In this document: positions 16,502-23,680 of the stretch, piece by piece
Position numbering within the stretch: position 1 is the stretch's first letter
How the letters are laid out: every line of letters starts with the position of its first letter
Notes under the pieces: generated by a model
Told to the model about the DNA's origin: nothing
Databases searched by the model: none
Seen by the model: only the letters and a program-made list of their open reading frames with translations
DNA from: an uncultured Flavobacteriales bacterium
Lineage (GTDB): Bacteria > Bacteroidota > Bacteroidia > Flavobacteriales > CAJXXR01
Reading direction: 5' to 3'
Assembly: GCA_913063375.1 (NCBI GenBank)
Contig: CAJXXR010000008.1
Location: forward strand, 1-64,000
DNA: 64,000 nucleotides
Translations under genes and position numbers: made by a program

Positions 16502-18548
16502 GCGCTTTCAATTTATCTTTATAGTATTGATAAAGCTGGTATTGAGCCCTGTTTTTTACATCTTCAGAGCCGTTTTTGTTATATTGATTGGTTTGCATTT
16601 TATCAATAATTCTAGACTTTATATTATCTCCAAATTGGATAGCGAAAATGTCTTCGAGTTCTTGTTGGATGGCCTTATCGTAAATAGGGCAGGTAAGTTC
16701 TATCCGACGCTCCAAATTTCTAAGCATCCAATCTGCTGAACTGATATAATATTTAGGTTCACCGTCGTTATGGAAAATCATAAACCTACCGTGTTCCAAG
16801 AACCTATCTAAAATACTGATCACTCGAATATTTTCACTTAAACCAGGAACCCCAGGATTCAACCTGCAAATTCCTCTAACAATCATGTCTATCTGAACAC
16901 CTGCCTGACTAGCCTGATACAGCTTTTCTACCATTTGTTCGTCAACAAGATTATTCAGTTTGATTCTGATATGTGCCTCCCTTCCTAATTGAGCATTTTT
17001 TATTTCAGTATTGATAAGCCGTATTAGCTTATTTCTTAAATGTTTTGGTGATAAAACAATGTGTCTATGGTAGGTTGGTGCAAATTTACCTTCAATAATT
17101 TGAAAGATATCTTGCAACTCCCTAGTAACTCCTCTATGGGCAGTCAATAAACTAAGGTCGGTATAGATTTTAGCCGAAGACTCGTTAAAATTTCCAGTAC
17201 TTACACAGGCATAATTCCTTAGAACTCCTTCCTCTTTTCTGGTAATAGTGCAAAGTTTGGCATGTATTTTCATGTCTTCAAAGCCATGCAATACTTTGAC
17301 ACCTTCAGCTTGTAAAATATTGGACCATTTGATGTTTGATTCCTCATCAAACCTAGCTTTCAATTCTAGCACAGCCAATACTTTTTTACCATTTTTGGCT
17401 GCATTGATAAGAGCAGTTACAATTTTTGAATTACCAGACAAACGGTAAATCAAAATCTTGATGGTTTTTACTTTGGGATCGATGGCTGCCTCTCTCAGAA
17501 ATTGAATAATATGTTTATAATCCTGATAAGGGTGATGTACTATTATATCCTTTTTTTGAAGCGTATTGATAATATTCGACGGAGGTAGAATATCTGGATG
17601 AAATTGAGGCGGCATTGGAGCAAATTCGCTATTCTCAAGGTCTAGGGATGGAAATGCTATAAAGTCTTTAAAGTTGTGAAACCGACCACCTGGAGTTACA
17701 TTTTCGGTAGTTTTAATTTTCATTTGCTTCAACAAGAAATTCAACAGGTTATCTGGGATAGACTTGTCATATACTAATCTTACTGGAAGACCTTTTTTTC
17801 TTTTCCGTAAACTCTTGTTCAGCTTTTCAAGAATTCCCTCTGCTACATCATTATCAAAATCCAATTCGGCATCCCTTGTAACCTTGATGGAATAGGCTTC
17901 AATATTGTCAAAATTGAAGGAGTGAAAAACAAGATGAAGATTTAATCGAATTAGATCATCTAGTAAAATCAATTCTGTTTTTCCATCTTGTTTTGGAAGT
18001 AAGATAAATCGTTCAAGATGAGAAGGGATCTCAATAAGGGCATATTCACATTGGTCATTCTCATTATTACTAAGAGTGATAGCCAAATATGCACTATGAT
18101 CTACCAACCTAGGGAATTCATCAGTAGATCCTATCATTATTGGGATAAGATCTAGATATACATTTTTATAAAAATAGGTTCCTAAATACTCTCTTTGGTC
18201 ATCATTAACCTGTTTGTCACTGGTAAAGAATATATTGTTCTTCTCCAATTCTAAAGCAATAATGTCAAAGTCATGATCAAATCTTTCCTGAAGAAGGTCT
18301 GTCTTCTTCTTGATTTTTTTCAGCGTTTTTGTGTACTCCTTTTTGTTGCCTGAATTTTTACTGATATCTACTAATCGGTTTAAGGAGGCTACACGCACCT
18401 TAAAAAATTCATCTAAATTATTAGAGAAAATACCTAGAAATCGAAGCCTTTCCAATAAAGGATTGTTAGGGTCCTCCGCTTCTTGAAGGACTCTTTCGTT
18501 AAAGGAGAGCCAGCTCAGCTCCCTATTGGTCATATTACTATTATTCAA
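16491..18548 (-). CDS. ppk1: Polyphosphate kinase 1
   Basis: PPK1 reversibly polymerises the gamma-phosphate of ATP into inorganic polyphosphate. The N-terminal domain begins NRELSWLSFNERVLQEAEDPNNPLLERLRFLGIFSNNLDEFFKVR, as in all PPK1s. Two PLD-like HxK catalytic segments are present: IHAKLCTITRKE, with the autophosphorylated histidine, and EHGRFMIFHNDGEPKYYISSADWM. Length is 685 residues, as expected. It overlaps the start of ppx by 11 nt, forming a ppk1-ppx operon. Confidence 0.96.
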   Translation of the reverse strand: MNNSNMTNRELSWLSFNERVLQEAEDPNNPLLERLRFLGIFSNNLDEFFKVRVASLNRLVDISKNSGNKKEYTKTLKKIKKKTDLLQERFDHDFDIIALELEKNNIFFTSDKQVNDDQREYLGTYFYKNVYLDLIPIMIGSTDEFPRLVDHSAYLAITLSNNENDQCEYALIEIPSHLERFILLPKQDGKTELILLDDLIRLNLHLVFHSFNFDNIEAYSIKVTRDAELDFDNDVAEGILEKLNKSLRKRKKGLPVRLVYDKSIPDNLLNFLLKQMKIKTTENVTPGGRFHNFKDFIAFPSLDLENSEFAPMPPQFHPDILPPSNIINTLQKKDIIVHHPYQDYKHIIQFLREAAIDPKVKTIKILIYRLSGNSKIVTALINAAKNGKKVLAVLELKARFDEESNIKWSNILQAEGVKVLHGFEDMKIHAKLCTITRKEEGVLRNYACVSTGNFNESSAKIYTDLSLLTAHRGVTRELQDIFQIIEGKFAPTYHRHIVLSPKHLRNKLIRLINTEIKNAQLGREAHIRIKLNNLVDEQMVEKLYQASQAGVQIDMIVRGICRLNPGVPGLSENIRVISILDRFLEHGRFMIFHNDGEPKYYISSADWMLRNLERRIELTCPIYDKAIQQELEDIFAIQFGDNIKSRIIDKMQTNQYNKNGSEDVKNRAQYQLYQYYKDKLKAHDK

Positions 18549-18630
18549 TACAAACGATATTTAGGTTCTCAATAAAATGTAAAAGTAACTAAGGATATTG
18601 CGAATTATACTAGCAAATAAGTTAAGCTTT

Positions 18631-19548
18631 TTATGCCAAGGACTCAAGCTTGTTTTGTATTAATTTCTCTATATCCTTTTGCTGATCTGGAGTAAAAGAG
18701 CTGAAATTCCCATCTCTCCGAATCCAGGTCAATTGCCTTTTGGCATATCTACGCGTATTCCTTTTGATTAATCTCACAGCCTCGGTATAATCAATTTCGT
18801 CCTTTAAGAAGGAAAAGAGTTCTTGATAGCCTACTGTTTGAAGCGATTGCTTGCTTTGGAAATTAACGAGTGATTTTACCTCCTCCAATAAACCTTCCTG
18901 TAGCATCAAGTCAACACGTAGGTTAATTCGGTCATATAATTTATCTCTATCTCTAGTGATAGCCACTTTAAGTACCTCGAAATCTCTTTCTTCGGCCGTA
19001 TTTTGATTTTGAAAATGAGTTAAGGTCTCCCCACTGGTTCTATACACTTCTATAGCTCGAAGTAGTCTACGTGGATTATTCATATCTACCTTTTCAGCAT
19101 AGATAGGATCAATTCTTAGCAGTTCTTTTTGAAGGAATTCAATGCCTTTCTCGGCATATTCTTCATTTATTGCAATTCTTATTGCTGCAGGTATATCCGG
19201 CATTATATCAAAACCTTTACAAACGGCATCAATATAAAGTCCAGAGCCCCCCACCAAAAAACAAATGTCTTTTTTCTTGAAAACATCCTCTAGTAAACTT
19301 AAACAATCGGTTTCAAAATCGCCTGGAGAGTAATTTTCTTCTAGGCTAATATGTTGAATATAGTGATGTTTTACTTCAGCTAATTCCTCAGGGCTCGGTA
19401 CTGCGGTACCAATAGCCATCTCCTTAAAAAATTGCCTAGAATCACAAGAAATGATTTCACTTTCAAACTTTTTGGCCAATTCAATGCTTAGTGCTGTTTT
19501 TCCAACGGCCGTTGGACCTGTAATAACAACAAGGAGTTTTTTCTTCAT
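18631..19548 (-). CDS. miaA: tRNA dimethylallyltransferase
   Basis: MiaA transfers a dimethylallyl group to N6 of A37 in tRNAs that read UNN codons. The P-loop is VITGPTAVGKTALSIELAK at residues 7-25. The conserved IISCDSRQFFKEMAIGTA, the VGGSGLYIDAV loop and the RRYAKRQLTWIRRD tRNA-binding segment are present. The length of 305 residues is normal. It stands upstream of ppk1 on the same strand with an 82-nt gap, so it may be separately transcribed. Confidence 0.95.
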   Translation of the reverse strand: MKKKLLVVITGPTAVGKTALSIELAKKFESEIISCDSRQFFKEMAIGTAVPSPEELAEVKHHYIQHISLEENYSPGDFETDCLSLLEDVFKKKDICFLVGGSGLYIDAVCKGFDIMPDIPAAIRIAINEEYAEKGIEFLQKELLRIDPIYAEKVDMNNPRRLLRAIEVYRTSGETLTHFQNQNTAEERDFEVLKVAITRDRDKLYDRINLRVDLMLQEGLLEEVKSLVNFQSKQSLQTVGYQELFSFLKDEIDYTEAVRLIKRNTRRYAKRQLTWIRRDGNFSSFTPDQQKDIEKLIQNKLESLA

Positions 19549-19691
19549 ACTATTACGAAAGGCTAAAGTTATGTTATAAGTAATTGTAAAATTAGCTGTT
19601 TTCTTTTCATAAATAAAGTGATTTATTGAAATCTAATAAAAGAAGTTAATGAATTATCGGAGATACTATTAACCTTCATTTAATTAATATC

Positions 19692-19701
19692 TGTAATTAC
19701 A
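19692..19701. promoter_or_regulatory. TGTAATTACA palindrome upstream of the multicopper oxidase genes
   Basis: A perfect 10-bp palindrome lies 19 nt before TATATTTA (19721-19728), a near match to the -7 element, and occupies the -33 position. The same core lies at the beta-helix gene promoter (9927-9936). This is a possible shared operator but could be chance in AT-rich DNA. Confidence 0.3.
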
Positions 19702-19778
19702 ATTATTATCCTAAAATTACTATATTTAACCTTCGAAAAAATCGGATAACCTTCCTACGGGATTTAATAAATGTCAGT

Positions 19779-20636
19779 ATGAAAAAACTTTATTTTGTAT
19801 GTCTTTTAGTTCTAGGACTATCAGCTCATGCGGCTATTCAAGATCATGATTTATTTATTGTGAGTGATAGTTTGAGCTTGATTGATAATACCAAGATGCC
19901 ATATAAGGTGTTTACTGAAACAAATAGTTTTCAAGGGAAAAATGTGATTTACAATATTTCTGAGGGAGATACGCTTCGTCTGAATATTCACAATACGGAT
20001 TCAGAAATTCATCACTTTAAGGTTAAGGGTTTATCCAACCCCGCAACTATTATAGCTGCCGGTGATTCTATGTTGGTTGATTTTGTGTTTCCAGATGCAG
20101 GATCTTATATTTATTATGATCCATTGAATTATCCTGACAATAAGTCGATGGGATTGGCTGGAATGATTAATGTGAAAGATCACAATCACAGTAGCTTTTA
20201 TTGGAATATAAAAGATTACCAGAAGTCGAAATCGCTAAATATAGATTCTGGAAATGTTGAGGTTTGGAATAATTACTATCCAAATTACTTTACCATTAAC
20301 TCAAAAAGTAATCCAGCGATCAATATGGATACGGATGCAAGAGTAACTGGGAATGTAGGAGATACTATTTATATCTATATGGTTAATACTGGTCAAAGTA
20401 TACATTCTATGCATTACCATGGATATCATTTAGAAATAATGAATAGTTCACGCAAACCTTCTCATGTGGGAAGGATAAAAGATACTTTTCCACTATTCCC
20501 AATGGAATCTTTGGTGCTGAGATTAATCCCAGATAAGCCAGGAGAATATCCTGTACACGATCATAATTTAGTTGCTGTTACAGCAAATATGATGTATCCA
20601 AATGGAATGTTTACGACCCTTTTAATTGAAGACTAA
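19779..20636 (+). CDS. Cupredoxin-domain protein, candidate second half of a split multicopper oxidase
   Basis: This exported protein of 285 residues (signal peptide ending LGLSAHA) has two cupredoxin domains. The first has lost its copper ligands: IHHFKVKG and YIYYDPLNYPD stand where HxH and HCH would be. The second has a classic multicopper-oxidase L3 motif, H209-SM-H212-Y-H214-G, and an L4-like H260-D-H262 in which Asp replaces the type 1 Cys. Alone it offers only four of the eight histidines of a trinuclear copper site. Its stop overlaps the start of the next gene (TAATG), whose first domain has the other four. It probably works with that partner. No T9SS tail is seen. Confidence 0.75.
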   Translation: MKKLYFVCLLVLGLSAHAAIQDHDLFIVSDSLSLIDNTKMPYKVFTETNSFQGKNVIYNISEGDTLRLNIHNTDSEIHHFKVKGLSNPATIIAAGDSMLVDFVFPDAGSYIYYDPLNYPDNKSMGLAGMINVKDHNHSSFYWNIKDYQKSKSLNIDSGNVEVWNNYYPNYFTINSKSNPAINMDTDARVTGNVGDTIYIYMVNTGQSIHSMHYHGYHLEIMNSSRKPSHVGRIKDTFPLFPMESLVLRLIPDKPGEYPVHDHNLVAVTANMMYPNGMFTTLLIED

Positions 20637-21868
20637 TGAAGAAGTTACTATATAGTATTGCGGCTTTTTGTATTACGGGAAGTAGTATAGCCCAAATGGA
20701 TCAAGAAATTTTTTTACAGTCAAGAATGACAGGTACTGTTACCATGCATGATAGTGCTGAGATGAGTGTTATGTATTATATCCAAGACAATATAGGAGGT
20801 CCTAGTTTACCTAGTCCTACATTATACATGACAGAGGGGGATAGTGTGAAAATTGATTTACACAACCTTTCTATGGGGGCTCCGCATACGGTTCACCTTC
20901 ACGGGTTAGATGTCGATCAGCAAAACGATGGGGTGCCTCATTTATCTTTTGAGGTTTGGCATATGGATCACGGACAATATTATTTTAAAGCACCGCATCC
21001 AGGTACCTATATCTACCACTGTCACGTAGTATCTACTGTACACGTACAGGCCGGTATGTATGGAATGATCGTTGTTCGTCCTGAAGGAAATGATAATATT
21101 ACTTGGGATGGCGGATATCTTTTTGATTCTGAACAAACATGGATGACTTCTGAAGTGGACCCTTTTTGGCATTCGGAAGGATTTATCAATACAGATCATG
21201 ATTCTACTATGATGCAGTTTCAACTACCTCCTTTGAATCCTGAATATTTCCTGATCAATGGATTGTCTGAAGGACAATTGGTAGATAATTCAACTGCTAT
21301 TAATATTGAAAAGGGAGAAGTAAGATATATGCATATTGCAGCGATTGGGAATTATATGACTAAGTATGTCTTTCCAGCGGAATTGAATGCAAAAATTATT
21401 TCTTCAGATGGTAGACCGCTTGCTACAGCAATCGATAACGATACAATTAGCTTAACTCCTGGAGAACGTTATGGAGTATTGTTAAGCCCAGAAGTAGATA
21501 TTGATGATTTTGTTACCGTTGACTTTATAGATCTTAATACTCAACTTGTGACGAGTACTCAAAATATTCCTGTTCTGGCACAATGGCCATTTGGAATTGG
21601 AGAAAATCAAGGTTGGAATATTGCCATCTATCCAAATCCATCGGCTTCAGAATTCACAATTTCAGGAACGGATAATATTAGTGGAGATGTATTAGTACAA
21701 CTTTGTGATGTGACAGGGAAAACTATCGATCCTAAAGCGTATGAATCATCTATAGGTGAGGAGATAAAACTTAATTTGGCTGCATTGCCTAACTCGTCTT
21801 ATATCGTCAAATTGATAAGAAATGGAAAGTTAATCCATACAGATTGGCTTACTAAGTATGCTAAATAA
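20636..21868 (+). CDS. Multicopper oxidase-like cupredoxin protein with T9SS sorting domain
   Basis: This exported protein has 410 residues and a signal peptide ending SSIAQ. Its first cupredoxin domain holds L1 (H84-TV-H87-L-H89-G) and an L2-like H128-C129-H130 with H136 and M141, giving type 1 copper ligands plus four trinuclear-site histidines. The context GTYIYHCHV resembles laccases. A second domain has no HxH motif. The C-terminus (IYPNPSASEFTISG to TKYAK) is a T9SS type A sorting signal. The missing L3/L4 histidines are found in the preceding, one-base-overlapping gene. The substrate is unknown; Cu(I), phenols or metal ions are possible. Confidence 0.82.
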   Translation: MKKLLYSIAAFCITGSSIAQMDQEIFLQSRMTGTVTMHDSAEMSVMYYIQDNIGGPSLPSPTLYMTEGDSVKIDLHNLSMGAPHTVHLHGLDVDQQNDGVPHLSFEVWHMDHGQYYFKAPHPGTYIYHCHVVSTVHVQAGMYGMIVVRPEGNDNITWDGGYLFDSEQTWMTSEVDPFWHSEGFINTDHDSTMMQFQLPPLNPEYFLINGLSEGQLVDNSTAINIEKGEVRYMHIAAIGNYMTKYVFPAELNAKIISSDGRPLATAIDNDTISLTPGERYGVLLSPEVDIDDFVTVDFIDLNTQLVTSTQNIPVLAQWPFGIGENQGWNIAIYPNPSASEFTISGTDNISGDVLVQLCDVTGKTIDPKAYESSIGEEIKLNLAALPNSSYIVKLIRNGKLIHTDWLTKYAK

Positions 21869-21893
21869 GGAAATTGTTAAACTAATAATTTTG

Positions 21894-21932
21894 AACTCCG
21901 GAGCCATTTATGGTCATCCGGAGTTTTTTTTT
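21894..21932 (+). terminator. Intrinsic terminator after the multicopper oxidase genes
   Basis: AACTCCGGA (21894-21902) pairs with TCCGGAGTT (21917-21925) across a 14-nt loop and is followed by a run of nine Ts. Confidence 0.88.
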
Positions 21933-21944
21933 CAAGCAATTTCT

Positions 21945-21952
21945 TACATTTG
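21945..21952 (+). promoter_or_regulatory. Candidate -7 element for pssA
   Basis: TACATTTG matches TAnnTTTG. It overlaps the upstream in-frame TTG at 21950, which argues that pssA starts at the downstream ATG (21980) with a leader of about 22 nt. The -33 position falls in the terminator T-run and has no TTG. Confidence 0.4.
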
Positions 21953-21979
21953 AGGCATAAATTCATAAAGCTAGCTATC

Positions 21980-22513
21980 ATGTCAAAAAATCCAAGGTCT
22001 ATAAAACATTTCGTTTCAAAAGCAGATTATGTATCTCTAGGGAATGTTATTTCTGGTTTTTTCTCCATACTCGCAAGTATTGAAGGGAAACCGGTTTTAG
22101 CAATGGGTTTGATCCTATTAGCCGCGGTATTTGATTTTTTCGATGGTAAGGTTGCTAGAAAATATAATATCAGTTCAGACTTCGGACGTGAACTAGATTC
22201 GCTTTGTGATCTTATTTCTTTTATCCTTGCTCCAGTTCTATTTGCTTACTTTGTAGGATATAATGGTTGGTTGGAGAAAAGTATTTTGGCCCTTTATGTG
22301 GTAATGGGTACTTTGAGATTGGCCCGTTTTAATGTTACCGGTACCATAGATGGTGGGAAATTTTTTGAAGGAGTACCCGTGCCAGTGAGTTTAATTTTAC
22401 CCGTACTTTACTTTGGTCTGGAGGCTATCAATGCACCATCAATTATCTTTATTACCTTATTCCTTATTCACGGTGTATTGATGATTTCAACTGTGAAAAT
22501 TAAAAAACCCTAA
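21980..22513 (+). CDS. pssA: CDP-diacylglycerol--serine O-phosphatidyltransferase
   Basis: This integral membrane enzyme makes phosphatidylserine from CDP-diacylglycerol and serine, the precursor of phosphatidylethanolamine. The CDP-alcohol phosphotransferase motif DG-x2-AR-x8-G-x3-D-x3-D is complete: DGKVARK, then GRELDSLCD. About five to six transmembrane segments follow the N-terminal SIKHFVSKADYVSLGNVISG. An in-frame TTG lies ten codons upstream, but it overlaps a -7 element. The ATG at 21980, giving 177 residues, is preferred. Confidence 0.9.
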   Translation: MSKNPRSIKHFVSKADYVSLGNVISGFFSILASIEGKPVLAMGLILLAAVFDFFDGKVARKYNISSDFGRELDSLCDLISFILAPVLFAYFVGYNGWLEKSILALYVVMGTLRLARFNVTGTIDGGKFFEGVPVPVSLILPVLYFGLEAINAPSIIFITLFLIHGVLMISTVKIKKP

Positions 22514-22531
22514 TCCTTATTTAAAGGATTA
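22511..22531. terminator. Short hairpin between convergent pssA and glycosyltransferase genes
   Basis: TAATCCTT pairs exactly with AAGGATTA across a 5-nt loop. It includes the pssA stop codon and ends one base before the stop of the convergent gene. T-runs are weak on both strands, so it is only a possible bidirectional terminator. Confidence 0.45.
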
Positions 22532-23680
22532 TTAGTCTTTAAGAACCCTTTGGTACAGTCCGAAGAATTGTTTAGCTATACTTTTATTGGAGAATTGCCC
22601 TTTGGCGTAATCACTTATTTTCGTTGAATCATAGGTCTCTTGTGCCTTCGCTATTTCTAGTATTGCGTGGCTTAATTCTTCTATACTTTCTCCTTGAAGT
22701 AGAATTCCAGAATCATGCTGAAAGTAGTCCTTGATTCCTCCTACATTGGTTGAAATAACGGGAATTCCTGTACACCAAGCTTCCAAGATTACACAAGGTA
22801 ATCCTTCGTATTTACTGAATAATAGCAATGCGTCTGAACTTCTAAGTTCTTTGGCTACGGCGTCATGATTGATGCTTCCGTGAAGTTTTACTTTTTTACT
22901 TAGTTCTGGTTCCTCTGCTAATATTTCTTTTATTTCATTCAATTCAGGTCCTTCACCAATGAATTTTAAAGAAAGGTTCGGCTGTTGTTTAAGTGCAAGG
23001 TCAAAGGCTTCCAAAATGTCGACGGCACGTTTGTTTTCCGTAAAATTACTGATGTGTACAAAAGTGAAATCTCTATCCTCTGCTACCATTTCTGGGAAAA
23101 ATAGGGAAGTATTAACCACATTTGGTATTTGTTCATAATTTCCATGGAAACCCATATCAACCATGCATCGCTCTAGGTATTTTGAAACGGTTATGACCCT
23201 TTTAGCTGCAGCTACTGCATTGGAAATCTTAAAGCGTTGAGGGAAATTTAATTTAATTTCTGAATTGGGATAATAGGCAGACCAATGTTCTGTAATTACA
23301 AAGGGGATTTTGTATTTCTTCGCCAATCTTTTAGCCACAATTCCAGAAGGCCAAATCACATTTGCATTTATGATATCTGGTTTTCCAATTTTGTGCTTAA
23401 AAAACTCTAATCCATGCTCGTATGCCTTTCTATATCTTTTGGCTTTTAACAATGGATTTATAGAGTGTCTATAAAACACGCGAAGGGTCAAAACCCCATT
23501 CACCATTTCTTCTCTAAGTTCAATATGTTTGGAAGGTCCTTTTTTGACAGCCTTCACAAATATGAGTCCTAATTCAACTTCAGGATGCGCTGCAATCGCC
23601 TCTGCATGTCTTTGAATAAAGTCACCGTGCTGTGGAGCGTCTGGATTTGGATACCAACTTGTGAAAAATACAACCTTCAT
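22532..23680 (-). CDS. Glycosyltransferase family 4 (GT-B fold)
   Basis: This 382-residue GT-B glycosyltransferase begins MKVVFFTSWYPNPDAPQHGDFIQRHAEAIA. The C-terminal nucleotide-sugar domain contains FTFVHISNFTENKRAVDILEAF and the retaining-enzyme EX7E motif in SKYEGLPCVILEAWCTGIPVIST. It probably adds a sugar to a surface polysaccharide or glycolipid. Donor and acceptor are unknown. Its start codon overlaps the stop of the copper ATPase gene by one base, so the two are co-transcribed although functionally unrelated. Confidence 0.88.
   Translation of the reverse strand: MKVVFFTSWYPNPDAPQHGDFIQRHAEAIAAHPEVELGLIFVKAVKKGPSKHIELREEMVNGVLTLRVFYRHSINPLLKAKRYRKAYEHGLEFFKHKIGKPDIINANVIWPSGIVAKRLAKKYKIPFVITEHWSAYYPNSEIKLNFPQRFKISNAVAAAKRVITVSKYLERCMVDMGFHGNYEQIPNVVNTSLFFPEMVAEDRDFTFVHISNFTENKRAVDILEAFDLALKQQPNLSLKFIGEGPELNEIKEILAEEPELSKKVKLHGSINHDAVAKELRSSDALLLFSKYEGLPCVILEAWCTGIPVISTNVGGIKDYFQHDSGILLQGESIEELSHAILEIAKAQETYDSTKISDYAKGQFSNKSIAKQFFGLYQRVLKD

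Noticed and set aside
19549..19778. Possible riboswitch before the multicopper oxidase genes
   Set aside because: Apart from the TGTAATTACA dyad and a weak -7, there is no extended pairing or known aptamer sequence.
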